In this document: positions 24,235-36,480 of the stretch, in pieces | How the letters are laid out: every line of letters begins with the position of its first letter | Position numbering within the stretch: position 1 is the stretch's first letter | Source: Clarkia xantiana subsp. parviflora | Taxonomy: Eukaryota; Streptophyta; Magnoliopsida; Myrtales; Onagraceae | Length of the DNA stretch: 64,000 bases | NCBI GenBank assembly: GCA_036873135.1 | Contig: JAPTYO010000010.1 | Location: 3,324,634 to 3,388,633, forward strand | Direction of reading: 5' to 3' | Translations under genes and position numbers: made by a program | Notes under the pieces: generated by a model | The model's input: only the letters and a program-made list of their open reading frames with translations | The model's database searches: none | Told to the model about the DNA's origin: nothing

Positions 24235-24650
24235 TTTCAAAGTTTCGATGAATTTGCATAACATGTTTGACAAATGTTGTATTTTGATGTAATACGTTTT
24301 TTTTTTATATAATGTTTGGAACTTATTGTCTTTTTATATATCCGTTTGTCAGTTATTAATTTTGACCATTAGTCAACTCACGTGACTTGCAAATGTTTTG
24401 ACCAAAATTTTATTTTATTCGTAGTCCTCCAATTTATATCCTTAATTTTTTTGGGTATAATTTAGTCTATATACTTGTTCCAATCGAACCTTGTCTCGAT
24501 TGATCTACCCCGAATCGAGTCTTAGACTAAATTCAACTGACCTAGCCGTTTTTAACCATGATTAGACCTAGCCATTGACTCGACTCTGGCCGGGTCAATT
24601 TGGGACCTAAGTCTAATTGGGTTAGGTCCCATGTCCCAATTGATTATCTC
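24235..24650. mobile_element. Decayed arm of the GGGTTAA palindromic MITE family (copy C)
   Basis: Contains AACATGTTTGACAAATGTTG, TCCGTTTGTCAGTTATTA, CAACTCACGTGACTTGCAAA and an AGTCCTCCAATTTATATCC block in the same order as the left arm of intact copies. The right arm is not recognisable. Confidence 0.5.
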
Positions 24651-25182
24651 CTCATAGACGCCGAGATGGGCGTAATTGTAAAAGTATAAGCTAAGTTAAA
24701 GTCGGTGCAAAATGTGGATTTTCTACAACTGATTCTATTCTTGCAAACTTTGATACTTCTTCCTTCTCCCACAAAAACCCAAATTGATATGTGTTTGTTG
24801 GTTGCAAATTTTCGACTCCAATTCTCTAGTGGCCACTCTTTGTTTTAGTCTCGTATCCTCTTTTATTTATGTTTTCGGACATTTGATTCAGGTTTTCAGC
24901 TACTTGCAGAAATAAGAAACGGAATCCTGATATAACAACCAGAAATTATGGAGAACCAATCAGAATTTTCGATACTGATGTGACAACTTTTTAAGAAATG
25001 GCAAAGATAAACCAAAATGGTATTCCATTAGGAAGGATAGATTGATTTAGATTTTCGACTGACGCAATGAATAGATGAGTCGAGACTACAAGAGAGGAGA
25101 GACCTATAGAAGGAGGCAAAGCGAGACTGGATAAAAACATCATAACTGAGGTGAAGCTTATAATTAGGGATAAAAACTAAAA
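24651..25182. other. Spacer
   Basis: No gene or defined element recognised. Confidence 0.5.
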
Positions 25183-25660
25183 AAACTGTCCCGAGTTTGA
25201 ACCCTTATATCAGTTTAGTGTCTGAGGTTGCAATAGACTGTTTTCAAATTTCTTTTGTGTTGCTATTTGGTGTCTCCGTTAAATTTTAGTGTTAAGTTGA
25301 ACGAAATCTGGTTACGTGAGATAACAATTTTCAAAATTCCAAAAATACCCATTAACCAGAACGCTGCTCCGATTTGGGACTTAGGGTTCCGACCGGAATA
25401 TAGCCGATTACTGCCCATTCCGGCCGATTTAGGTTTTAGGGTTCTGGCCGATTTACGGTTCTCTCCCGCTACAGCTGCACCGCCGTGGCAAGGAATCAGA
25501 GGTGGGTGGTCGGAATCAGAGGTGGTGGCTCGGAATCGGAGGTAGGTGGCTGGAATTCGAAGTGGGTGAAATTGCAACAATACTGAAACTTGAGATATTA
25601 AATATCAACACTTTAAATCTAAGACACCAAATTGAAATATGAGGCAAACTTGAGACATTT
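25183..25660. mobile_element. Inverted-repeat element with GC-rich tandem core
   Basis: The left end reads AAACTGTCCCGAGTTTGAAC. The reverse of the right end reads AAATGTCTCAAGTTTGCCTC, and the similarity continues inward (CAGTTTAGTGTCT versus CAATTTGGTGTCT). The core at about 25490-25565 repeats GGAATCAGAGGTGGGTGGTC three times with variation. The short frames in the core have no family signal. Class unknown. Confidence 0.5.
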
Positions 25661-26294
25661 AAATGCATATGAATCGATCAATAAAGTTGGACAAGATTTT
25701 TAATTCCAATTCATAATATAAATCTTGCTTTCCTTGGTCGTATAAATCTCGCTTTCCTTGGTCGTCGTCCGTTGAAAACATGCCAAAACTATATATACCC
25801 AAGTGTTTTGTCTACTAGACTGACTGATCTCTAGGATCGCAATTTATTAGAATTTTCACTTTATTATTATACTTTTTTGTTGTTTTACAGTTACTGAGAA
25901 TCAACAGTGCATCTTCAATTTAAAATGTATCGGCGACAAACTAGTATATCACCCTTTTACATTACAAAGCCAGCCAGCCAGCCGACTGTTATTGGCCGCT
26001 TACAATTCAACGCACACCAAAAGTATTAAACATTTTACAACAACGAATAATACATCAATTAATTGTCAATGAATATTGGTTGTGCTTGCCTGCTGGTGCA
26101 CACTCAATGTGGAAGCAACACAGAAGAAGAAGAAAAGCATTGAGATTCAGATTCGCTGCCTCTCCGCTCCTCTAGTCAGTATTCATTTTCTTTTTCCTTA
26201 TAAAGCAAATGAAATCCACAAAAAAAAAAAAAAAAAAAAAACAAGGGGTTAGCTAGCTCTCCAGAATAATAGTAATCATAATGATGAACCAGGG
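25661..26294. other. Spacer and 3' UTR of the minus-strand U-box gene
   Basis: Contains the presumed 3' UTR of the PUB gene, including an A20 tract at about 26221-26241 on the plus strand. Nothing else is recognisable. Confidence 0.5.
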
Positions 26295-29272
26295 TCATGA
26301 TCGTTGTTTCTGTAGTCTCTGAAGAAGGTCCAGCAACGACCCAGCCTTCCTCTTGGCCCTTTCCGTGCCATTCCGGGCAAGCTCTGTCAGCGGAATAACT
26401 CCTCCAAGCCTACTTATACAGCCCAGATTCTCTGCATCTTTCTTGCACAATGACAAAAGTATGGCTGCTGCATTCTCTTTGTTCCTTGGAAGCCCCGTTC
26501 TCAATAGATCGATTAATACTGGAATTGTTCTTCCCTTCACCATAGCTGTCTTTGCTTCATGGCAGCTCCCCAGCACTGACAGAATCGTCAGAGCTTCATC
26601 TACCATGCAGTGGCTCGAATCCGTCAGAATCTTCAGTAGGGCACTTATGATCCCAGCCCTAACCGCCCTCCCCTTGTTTCCCTGATAAATGCACAGGTTG
26701 TATAAAGCAGTCGCTGCATCTTTCTTCCCCCTCGTGCTTCCTGTCTGCAGCAAATCAACCAAAGCCACAATCGCTCCAGAAGCTCCGATGATGATCTTGT
26801 TCTCATCTCCTAGAGACAGACTAAACAGTGTGGCTGCTGCATTCTCTCTAGCTTCCATGCTTCCAGCTCTTAGGACTTGTACTATGGATGGAATTGCACC
26901 TGCTAGCATTATCAGCCCCTTGTTGTTCTCGTATATCGACAGGTTTAGGATAGAGGTGACTGCATTTTCTTGCACCAAAGCGTCTTCTGATGTCAGCAAG
27001 TGGACCAGAGCCGGGATGGCACCCGCTTGTGCTATCAGTATCCTATTATCCGTACTTCTCTTTGACAGCAATCTGATCTCAGTGACAGCGCTCCTGACAT
27101 CCTCCATCGACGATCTGCTACATAGCTTCCTAACAAGACCCTCAATGGTTGCTATCTCCCCACTGATGTCACGGAACGAACCGTCACTGTTCTTCATTTT
27201 CCCGTTAACTATTCCCGAGGGTTGCTCGACATTGTGGGTGGAACACCATTGGCTGATCAGACTCCTCAGAACATAGTTTGGGGTAAGGGTAAGGTTCTGG
27301 AGCTTTTGTTGAGTTTTGGGGCATGTTAGGTTGCCGTTGTCGATCCACCTCTGGATATAGGATCTCTCATATGTCTGCAAAACAACAATCCTCCGAAAAT
27401 TTCAGTTGAGTTGTTGAAGATAACAGCAATCAGTACCATGAATGGGGAATAAAAAAGTTGATATTTACCTGGCCTGTCGCAACAATAACGGGATCTCTCA
27501 TTATCTCCAAGGAAATTGGGCAAAGAAAATCATCAGGTACTGCAACTGCTGCATTATTAGCCTCACCCTCCTGACCTGGGATGTCGTCCTTTTCATCAGG
27601 GACTAATGAGGGACTGTGCTTTCTATCAGTATCTACTGGAAAAGCTTTCAATGATGAAGAAGAGTCTCCTCTTCTGCTCTCTTTTAGGCTCTCTGTTTTA
27701 GGACCCTCATTAAATAGTACTACCGGTACGGTGCTTTCGTTGGCAGAGGATACTTCATGATCAATATTGCCAATGTTGTTGATATGCAATGTTCCAATAG
27801 TGCGGCCAGGTCGGAACAAATCAAGATCTTTCAGCAAAGGTTGGGATATGGCCCTAGACAACATTTTCGAGTTCATCGGTCCATACTTCTCTGATGCTCT
27901 TCTCAATTGTGTTCTCACCAATTCAACCTAGAAAAACAAAAAATAATGGTATTTAGAAGAAATAGGCAACGAGGTGGTGACTTTAGTAAAGAATACCACA
28001 ATTCTCAAAGAGATGACCTAACCTGCTCTTGAACTTCTTCAGAGATGTCAAATTTGTCATAAGGTATGCTTCCTAGTGCTTTCTCCAACTTCCAAGTGAC
28101 GCATTGAAATTGGAATGCGATTCTTTTCGTTACACCCTCCTGCAATATATGGAGAAGAATACTATAACTCAAAGTGGTACTAGTCAAGATAGATGCAAAG
28201 AACATTATGCAGATAATGACCAAACTTTACAATGTCTGGACAGTCTGGTAACCAACCAGTAAGCGTACAAGACAGTGGAATATATTGTTTCACGGAGAGA
28301 TTTGTGCCAGAATTGTAAAAACGGACCATCATGTCTAAATAAATTATCCAATATGTCTATTGAAGAAAAAGAATTCTTATGTTACTAGAACAATAATGAG
28401 CAAGCTGTACATGACATCATTTACAAACATCACAGACGATCAACATGACATGGTCCGAATGTTTATAATCCGCATGATCATCAGCATTCTAGGCTATGCT
28501 GTCAGGCTCACACACACCGATAATAATAACCAAAGCAGGAATTAAGACGACTTCATGTCACCATCAGAAAAACATGAATATTATTCAGGCCACATTATTT
28601 TTATGTTGTGCAAGAATTGCTTCCACAATTTCCTGGTCAAAATTCTTCTTACGGTGGTATTTCCATAGGAATCCGAACTATATTCCAACTATCCTTAATT
28701 ATCAGGCCAGGAAGGAACACGGTGATCAGCTCCATTAAAGCCCCAAACGGTGTAAATGAATTAGAATCCGGAAGATTTGCAATCTAATTTGGACTAAGTT
28801 TTCAACCGCTAAAGGAGTATCAGCTAGACGAAAAGATACATATCAAATCAAAACACCAGTCACCAATGAATGAGCTCGAAATGCCGACTTAGAGCCGCCA
28901 TTTCAGCTTAACGAAAGAAAATGAAGCAGAAACCAAGTTTCGGGAGCAGCTTACGAAGGATGTGGAGGGATCAAACTTCCAAGCAGTGGAGAGGAGGCGC
29001 CTAGCGGAGCGCAAAGCGGCGACAAGATCCGAGGACCAGGAGGTATCGGACAAAGGGCGAGAAGTGGAGCTGCCGTTGAAATCCTTAATCTCCTCGAACA
29101 AGTGAGTGAGCAACGAGATCTTCCGCACTAGATCTACACAGTCCTTCTTGAACAGATCTCCGCTGCCCCTGTTGGCCTCGCCGGCACTGTTACCTACCGC
29201 TGACGCTCTTGCAATCTGTTGTACCAGCTCAAGCAGCAGCGCGGTCTCGTCGCCAGCAACAATGCCGGCCAT
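26295..29272 (-). CDS. PUB15: U-box/ARM-repeat E3 ubiquitin ligase, PUB15-like (four exons)
   Basis: Predicted E3 ubiquitin ligase: the U-box recruits E2 enzymes and the armadillo repeats bind substrate or partner kinases. Coding exons on the minus strand: 29272-28955, 28139-28023, 27927-27469, 27374-26295. All joins are in phase 0, giving 657 residues. The N-terminal UND region (about 1-250) carries HLFEEIKDF, SWSSDLVAALRSARRLLS, FQFQCVTWKLEKALGSIPYD and DISEEVQEQVEL. The U-box starts at about 276 with PDDFLCPISLEIMRDPVIVA, is split by the last intron after ATGQ, and continues TYERSYIQRW, TCPKTQQKL, LRSLISQWC. Five to six ARM repeats follow (GAIPALVHLL, NAVTSILNLS, ENAAATLFSLS, KKDAATALYNLC, VDEALTILSVL, ENAAAILLSLC). 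The last ends near the C-terminus. The start is the ATG giving MAGIVAGDETALLLELVQQI. PUB15 rather than another PUB is inferred from the UND motifs. Confidence 0.5.
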
Positions 29273-29462
29273 GTTTCTCTCTCTTCTCTCTCAATCTAAA
29301 AGTTAGCAACAAGTCCAAGGCTCTGCCTTCAATCAAAATGGTTGGGCAATCTATCGCTAACTGTAGAATGACGCTGCTCCGACAGATAATAATATAGTTT
29401 AAAAAATTGTGGAAACCCCCTCTAATTTGTATATGTTTTGTTTCTGTCCGGTATAGAAAATT
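29273..29462 (-). promoter_or_regulatory. Upstream region of the PUB15-like gene
   Basis: A pyrimidine-rich stretch (on the plus strand TCTCTCTCTTCTCTCTCAAT at about 29276) directly precedes the ATG and is probably leader. No specific element could be fixed. Confidence 0.5.
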
Positions 29463-29966
29463 TAGAGGTGACAATTCGTGACCCGATACGATAGCACGAC
29501 ATAAACATGCACGAAAAAAACTGTGTTCGTGCTAGTATATGATAGAATGATAACACGAGCACAAACATGATTAATACGATATAACTTCTGTGTCGTATTC
29601 GTGTCTGAGTATCATAACACGACCACACGACGTCTCGATAAAGTTGTGCTACTAAGACTAATTCTTAAATATTGTTTGAACTAAACTTATTTATTACATT
29701 TGAAAACTCCAATTAGTGGTTTAGTTTTTAGTGCTTGTAAACTCTATATTATTAACTTATGAATACTGACATATTAATTTATAATATTTTTTTTTATATA
29801 TGAAGTTCATTATTTTAATTTTTGCTTAAAGATCTTGTATAGAGATGTACAGCTGTATATCCTTATACAACACGATAGCACGACACGAACACGCACGAAT
29901 TATTCGTATCATGTTCGCCTTTGTAAAACGTGGCACAATAATCTTACTGTGCGTGTTCGTATTCAA
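29463..29966. repeat. CACGAC/CACGAA-rich dispersed repeat
   Basis: Dense short motifs (GCACGACA, CACGAACACG, GTGTTCGTGCT) run in both orientations from GACAATTCGTGACCCGATAC to the CGTGTTCGTATTCAATAAG end. Such sequence is common in plant repeats. The class and borders are not certain. Confidence 0.5.
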
Positions 29967-30749
29967 TAAGTTTAGTATAATATGATATGGAGACGCACAT
30001 CAGCCTGCTGCAGAGGTGAATCATGGGAGTGATATCTAATTGACTGAAAGCAAAAGGATTCGACGACAATTACAGCGATCACGGGAGAGATTCTGGCCAC
30101 GATGCAAGGTAGGAGAGCGAGCAACTGGAACTGGAAGAGAAGAAGAATACAAGGACTGACAGTTGTATTTTGGAATATTTCAAACTGTGAAGAAAAGGAA
30201 ATTATTACTTTTTTAGAAAATCTATTCAGAAAATAAAATATTATAAGCAAATGTTCTAATCATTTTTCTTTTTCTGGTGGGAGTAATAAAACAATTAATT
30301 ATTATAATCAAATCACACAAGAAAAAGTCTTGGAATTAGTAGTGGTCAGCTACTAACCTTGCTAATAATTCAAGTCTTTTTTCTTTCTTTTTTGTTATCT
30401 ATCTATGGAAATATATAATTAGGATTTATTATAAGGACTGGCTAATTTGAGCTCGAGTTTTTTTAAACTCGAATTCTACATTGTTGGATTATTTATCTCG
30501 AGATTGGCATGTACCCGTTTCTCTGAGTGTTGCTCTCCATTTATTTAGCTCTGTGCCAGTCCATTTCTTTAGATTCTTCTCTCTCCTTCTCTCTTTTACT
30601 TCTTTTGGCCAAACTTTTTACTTTGTTTTTTCTTTATTATATTATTATTATATATTATATATATGAGAAAAATACTATTTTAAGTATTGACAAGACATAT
30701 TATCCCTTAAAAACATGTCTATTTACTTTTTTTTGGAAAAATAATAATA
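29967..30749. other. AT-rich spacer
   Basis: No gene seen. A segment at about 30448-30540 (TTTAAACTCGAATTCTACAT) is repeated in direct orientation at about 32092-32180, on the other side of the hAT-like element. Confidence 0.5.
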
Positions 30750-32042
30750 ATTGAGCACAAGGTTGTTAGAATCGGGATCCTAACTAGGATCGATTGAGGG
30801 TAGGATCGGATCGTTTGTAGGATCGGGTTGGGGATCGTACGATCCTACAAAATTTTACGAATTATTTCACATTAAAAATAATTTATTTCTTTAAAGTGAA
30901 AAAATTACTCAATATAATATCAAATCACCAAAATAGTATTCAAAAGTATTTTAGACATTATTAATTAAGTTACACTTCTAAATAGACATCCAAGTCCAAC
31001 AAAGTACTAATAACCTTAAATTAGTTCAAAGTTCAAACTTCTAATTATAATAATAATTGTCTATAACAACATTACAACTCCATTCAAGTCTTCATCAGCT
31101 TCAAATGTTAAGCATACGCGATACTTTTGTAATATCATCTAAGTTCAAGTCCAAATCACATTGATCATTTAAGTTATAATTAGTCGAACTTATACTTGTA
31201 AATGATTTGAAAATAAGAATTTAATTAAAAAAAACGTATGGAGTATCAAGTTAATTATAAGAAACGTAATTTGGGATTTGCTAGGATCCTTTGAAATTAT
31301 CCATACTTTAAACTTATTTTTGTAAATATTTTATTTATAATTTTACCCAAAAATTTGTAAAATTAAACTGAATAATCACAATGGTTATAAAAGTGATTTT
31401 TAAGATTTTTTATTTATTTAAATGTTAATGTTTACATTGTAGAAAATAAAAATAACAGTTTTTTAAAAAAAAAAAAAAAATCAGAGGCAAAAAAAAAAAA
31501 AATTACTAATAAGAGACAAAGTATAATGCTCTTAACATTGAAGGATTAAACTATAAATAAAATAATTTCTAAACAAAAATAATGTATAAAAGCACCAATA
31601 CTTTAAAATGATGTTAGACAAACCGATATGTTTAATGTATCCTAAGTAAACAAAGTTACTTGATTTATTAGAGACATATACATGGAGATGAATAAGAAAT
31701 ACAATATAAATTTTGTGTTTTTGATATTCTATTTACCAATTAATTTTTTATTATTAAAATATAATTAGAATTATGTCATAAATAAGTATAATGAGCCTAA
31801 TTTGTAGTTAGTTGTTGAAATAATAAAAAAAAAACTCAATTTTTGTATGCTTTTCTTAGAATATTTTAGGATCACGATCCTAGACCGATCTTAACCGATC
31901 CTGAACGATCCTACGATCCGGCTCTCGATCCTACTCTGATCCTAAGTGCTAGCGATCCTAGGAGCGATCCGGATCGATTTAGCCTTGTAGGATCTTAGGA
32001 TCGTACGATCCGGATCGCGATCCTGACAACCTTGATTGAGCA
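30750..32042. mobile_element. Non-autonomous hAT-like transposon with 8-bp target duplication
   Basis: The element (30758-32034, 1277 bp) starts CAAGGTTGTTAGAATCGGGA and ends with the reverse of CAAGGTTGTCAGGATCGCGA. ATTGAGCA flanks it exactly on both sides (30750-30757 and 32035-32042). Eight-base duplications are typical of hAT transposons. Both subterminal regions (about 85 bp left, 175 bp right) are packed with GGATCG/CGATCC words, as expected for transposase-binding sites. The interior is very AT-rich with no open frame, so transposase must come from elsewhere. Confidence 0.5.
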
Positions 32043-32309
32043 TATGTTAAATAGGATTAGTATATATTCAATAATAATATTTTAAAACTTTAAGCTCGAT
32101 TTTTTTTAAATAGGAATTCTACACTGCTGGATTAAGTGCTCGAGATTTGCGTTGAATCTCGTCTCTCTCTTGATATTGCACCGTTAGGTGAAATAATTTA
32201 GTTTCCACAATTTAATCATCGGTTTCATACATGTTCGACGATACGATATCAATTATATTTACGGAGTACTAACAAATATGGAATCTAAATCATTCGATCT
32301 AGTTGCGCA

Positions 32310-33000
32310 GTTGATGGGTTACTGATGATAGTATGATAGTATATATCCCACATTAGATATGTTGTGTTACGATTCAAGATAATCTAAGGTCGACAATTGG
32401 AAAGTCGGGACCATCAATGTTGGAACCACGAAGTAAATGTCGACCAATATTTAGATCCGAAATGAAAAGATAAAGAAGAAAGTTCGGCACACCCATTTTA
32501 AGAAGTGGCGACATTCAAGGCGACGAATGAGAAAATGGTGACACCTCTCGACAAAACTCTTCCTCTCAAGGAATGGGAAGAGGCGACGACTCAGCACTTA
32601 TGAAGAAACATTCCTCTTAAGGAAAAAATGACAAGTGGCAACCTACTTGTCACCACCTTCAGAAGAAACCCCTTATTTCTAAGGAATGGCCGCTTACGCC
32701 GACTTTCAGAGAACCTTTCATCTTAAGGAACAATGAGGTGGCGACCTGTTTGTCACCTGCTTCTGCAGACTTAGGACGTAACCCTTTTCAGGTAGCCACC
32801 ATTTAAAGTCGGCAAAACTTCCCTATAAATACCTTCAAGGATTTTCATACGTTTACACATTACTAATCATATATTCCATTACTGACTTAAGATTCGGAGT
32901 GGAATCAAGGGAAAATCTTCACGCCCTCCTTTTCAGGTTAACATCACAAAGCTCCACAAAAGAACTAAGTACCCGGTGAGGTCAACATAAACACATAAAA
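32310..33000. mobile_element. LTR-like sequence 1
   Basis: Moderate-GC sequence with repeated words (AAGTGGCAACCTACTTGTCA, GAGGTGGCGACCTGTTTGTC) leads to a TATA-like CCCTATAAATACC at about 32821 and a leader ending near GGTGAGGTCAACATAAACAC. That is an LTR-like promoter and leader layout. A block at 45260-45430 on the minus strand shares its words. No primer-binding site or terminal TG/CA pair with target duplication could be fixed. Confidence 0.5.
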
Positions 33001-33189
33001 GAGTAATAGAAGGTGAGATCCTGAAATCCATTTCTCGCAATCTAGGGTCTGGCGATTCTTGATCCAACAACATCAGAATTACGTATTTGGCAAACCAAAC
33101 GATGTCATGTGAGCACGTGTAATAAGAAATCAATTGTAATATGAGATCACAATGGGTTTCCAAAAACCCGTTAAAACCCGCATAGAGTT

Positions 33190-33790
33190 ATATTGTCAGA
33201 TTGTTAGCATTTGGTGAATGGCCGTCGTAATAGGAGCCCTTTAATATAAGCCCAACACCTAAGTTATTGGGTAATGTCATATTAGGGATTTTGGGCTTTG
33301 CCTAAAATAACAATTGACATGAGAGGTCCAAAAATTGGGTCTCCCCTTTAACACATAGGCCGGCCGAATATGGTGTTAGGTATGAGGTTGGTTTTGCCCA
33401 CATCCTCTATAAATATAGAGTGTCAAGGATTTCTTTAGGGCTAATCACTTTCTCCATTTTAGTTGAGACTAAAGAAATCTCTCTCCCTCACACCACATAA
33501 GTTTCGGCTAAACCCTTACATCAAGGAGGTGCTAAATTTCTTCGAGCAATCAACCCGGAGATCCATCATGCCGAAGAATTGAAAGAGGCTTTGCTATGGA
33601 GATCATTCTGTGTAGGTGATTCCTTAACAAGAATCCTTACAGGAGCCGTCCGACGGACCGCAAACTCCCCTCAAGATCTCGGGTCTACGGAAAGTAAGAA
33701 ACCGGTATGTTTCCCTATTCTGCTACGTAATTAGTTTACCCTACACGTACACGTGCTTTGTTGCGTAGTATATATCTCCTATTTCCATCA
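33190..33790. mobile_element. LTR-like sequence 2
   Basis: Contains a TATA-like CCTCTATAAATATAGAG at about 33404 followed by a moderate-GC leader of about 300 bp with no long frame. It is flanked by pieces resembling the GTGTTTGG MITE (TAATATGAGATCACAA on the left, TAATTTGAGATTACAA on the right), which suggests insertion into such an element. Ends and target duplication are not resolved. Confidence 0.5.
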
Positions 33791-34179
33791 CAGGTTACAT
33801 CTAAAAGCATATGTAATTTGAGATTACAACCGATAGTAGAGAGTGTTTATTGTTGTATTCATATATTTATAAAATTGATAAAGTACGTCGCGTGGTCCAT
33901 CTTCTGAAAATAGTATTTATTTATTTATGGTAAGAAATTATATAAATGGCCCTTCTATATAATGTAACCGGCTTCATTCATTGTTTGGAAGTAAAATAAT
34001 AACAAAAATAAATAAATAATTACTTAATTGCCTTGCTTACTCCTCACCAACCATTTTCACTTTATATATATTTGTGTTATATTTTCGATCTCTATCACAT
34101 AAATCATTCAAGTTCAACAAATCAACCTGACCTAGCTAAGGTGTTCTATATCAGACATCACTGTATTTAGGAGCGTGAA

Positions 34180-34437
34180 ATGGTGATGGATGAAGAGATA
34201 TACTTGATGAAGAAGATTGACAACCTTCTCGAACAAATCAAGAATCTTCGAAAGATGAATAGAGATATGTTGGCACGCCATTTGATGCGTCAAATGCACA
34301 TGGATGGTAAAACTTTAAATGATCTCTCATCAATCGAACTCGATATAGTGGAGGAGTACGCAAAAGAAAAATTAAAAATGGTCCTGGAAAAGAGGAGGAA
34401 GGGGAATGATGATGCTGCTCCTAGTGCGTCATGCTAG
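34180..34437 (+). CDS. Small orphan coiled-coil protein, possibly MADS-box C-terminal-like
   Basis: An 85-codon frame with an ATG start and an in-frame TAG four codons upstream, so the start is bounded. The protein is highly charged and helical (KKIDNLLEQIKNLRKMNRDM, then LNDLSSIELDIVEEYAKEKL, then EKRRK) with a low-complexity tail ending APSASC. The pattern of a coiled coil followed by a DLSxxELDxxEEY helix resembles the region after the DNA-binding domain in type I MADS-box proteins. No MADS domain lies upstream. A TATA-like TTTATATATA sits near 34061. It may be a small single-exon gene, or a relic of a MADS gene that lost its 5' part. The family suggestion is weak. Confidence 0.5.
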   Translation: MVMDEEIYLMKKIDNLLEQIKNLRKMNRDMLARHLMRQMHMDGKTLNDLSSIELDIVEEYAKEKLKMVLEKRRKGNDDAAPSASC

Positions 34438-35352
34438 AGCACAATAGGCTAGCGGTGTTAGATGAAAGTTTTAAATAAGTTTCAAAATTTTATCCATACA
34501 TGTTATTCCATGTTTTCATTAGTTTATTAGTTAGTCCTTAGTAGTTTCGGTATAACGAAATGTTGTTTTGTCATTCATAGCCTTTTACAATATTTCCCCT
34601 AATAGATGTCTTAATATTTGTTTTACTCATTAGATACACCTTCAATAATTGATCATGATATTAAAGCAAGATAATTTTGGACCTCATCAACAATTTATTT
34701 AGAATCCATATTGATTATTCACATGTCTTAGAGACAATTTCCATTAAATGTATCATAGTTAGAACATTGTAATCCTCTCAAAAACTGCCATGAGATTAGT
34801 AATTCCGCGCGAGAAACAGTTTATCGGTAGAGACAGAAGCGGCGAATGTTTGTAGTCAGTGATAGGAATTGGTAGCCACCACCAGGTCTATAGACCACCC
34901 AAGCCTTATTATGAGTTTTACGCTCGTGCCTAGGGGTAGTGGCTACGATAACATCCTTTATATTTGTCCTTTTTTGAGTAAAATGATACTTCTTTGATGG
35001 CCACACACTTGAGAGTGAATTAATTTTTCTAATTAGATTCAGATTTCAGTTCAACTTACAAAAGTGGTAGACACAAATTTCATTTGAATTCTAGTTTTAA
35101 TTTCTTTTTTCATCACCAAACAGAAGGTGGAAGTCATTCAGATGAAATTCATTCAAATTTGAAGAAGATTATAATGAAGATGGTGCAGCTCTATGAAGTA
35201 GCGTCAGTGCTCCGTTATTGCTAATAAATAATATATTCTTATTTTCAACACTTGTTGCTTTGACTCTATGATGAAAGTTAATGCATGGTTTTCTGTGACT
35301 GTAGTGCAGTGCTATGAAAGAGTTTAACCGGGGAAAAAACGTACGACTTATT
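34438..35352. other. Spacer
   Basis: No gene seen. Presumed 3' UTR of the small ORF at the left, otherwise AT-rich sequence. Confidence 0.5.
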
Positions 35353-35493
35353 CGATAATATTAGAATGACTTGATATGACAAATATTACAACTCTTTTCT
35401 AAATGAGTTCGTTTCTTCCATTTATCTATCGTAAGAGGTAATCTTTGATTAATAACATAATATTTAACATATCAAGTCATTTTAATATTATCC
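35353..35493. mobile_element. Small inverted-repeat element, about 140 bp
   Basis: The left end GATAATATTAGAATGACTTG is matched by the reverse of the right end GATAATATTAAAATGACTTG, followed in both by ATATG/ATATGTTAAATATT-like sequence. The size and structure fit a small MITE. No clear target duplication. Confidence 0.5.
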
Positions 35494-36480
35494 AACAGAG
35501 CTAAGTGCACTCCTAAATAAATCAGTATAATCCCATCGATTGTACATGCTTGTGTTTGAACAACGTTATACATGTTCAATTAATCATGGAATCTACGAAT
35601 ATATCTACTGTATGTACTATGATCTTATTGGCTCATCCTTAAACATCTTTTCAAAATTGTTTTAATATTTGTGTGATGAGTCTTGCAACGATATTTACAC
35701 TCTTTCGTCGATGCCAGTTAAAAGCGATAAAACGCTATGCTTTAGACTTAGCTTAAACAGACTCCTAATTGTTAGCAATGTCCCAAAGAGTCGCTTCAGC
35801 CTTAACTCTTAAGGCTTCCATTTCTTTTCCAAAAAGTGCCATAATGTTCCGCTTGTATGATTAATAATGCTACATTGGTTTTGTTTATCACTTCGCTGGG
35901 TTATTCACCTCAAGCGATTATTAAGCTTAAACCTAATCTCAAACTAACTTTCACAGTCGTCTCTAGCAAAATCTCCATCACTAAATCTTACTAATTCAAG
36001 TACCAATTTATGTGACATCAATGTGCTTATAAAGAAATATCATTCATACATCAATTGATTTGATTTTACGGCTACACAATGCTTGTGAGTTGTGACTAGA
36101 AGCCAACTAGTTAACCTGCGTGTTTAACCTAACTGCGTAACAAATATCCAATCTCCTAAAAAACACTAAATTCCCTCTTTTTCCATTTACATTCTCTGCA
36201 TTCTATAACTACATAAAAGTTTGTGCATCATAAATAAACCTCGGAATACTTTTTCAGTCATTCCTTTTTGCAACAAATTTGCAGCATGTAGAAGATGTAG
36301 TCCCGACAATTTTAGTGAGAAGTTATCACTTAATTATGACGATAAAATATTATCATTCTCCACAAGATTAATGCATATATTTATTTTCTATTAAAAAATA
36401 GAGTGTATATAGTAGGAAAATACATTTGATGTATAGATGTATAGCACGCAAATTGCAATTACAAATTAAATGTATCTAGG
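35494..36480. other. Spacer and 3' region of the LPR gene
   Basis: No gene seen. The right end is the presumed 3' UTR of the minus-strand multicopper oxidase. Confidence 0.5.

Noticed and set aside
26353..27276. Long plus-strand frames opposite the PUB ARM repeats
   Set aside because: Antisense shadows of a repetitive coding exon with no family features of their own.
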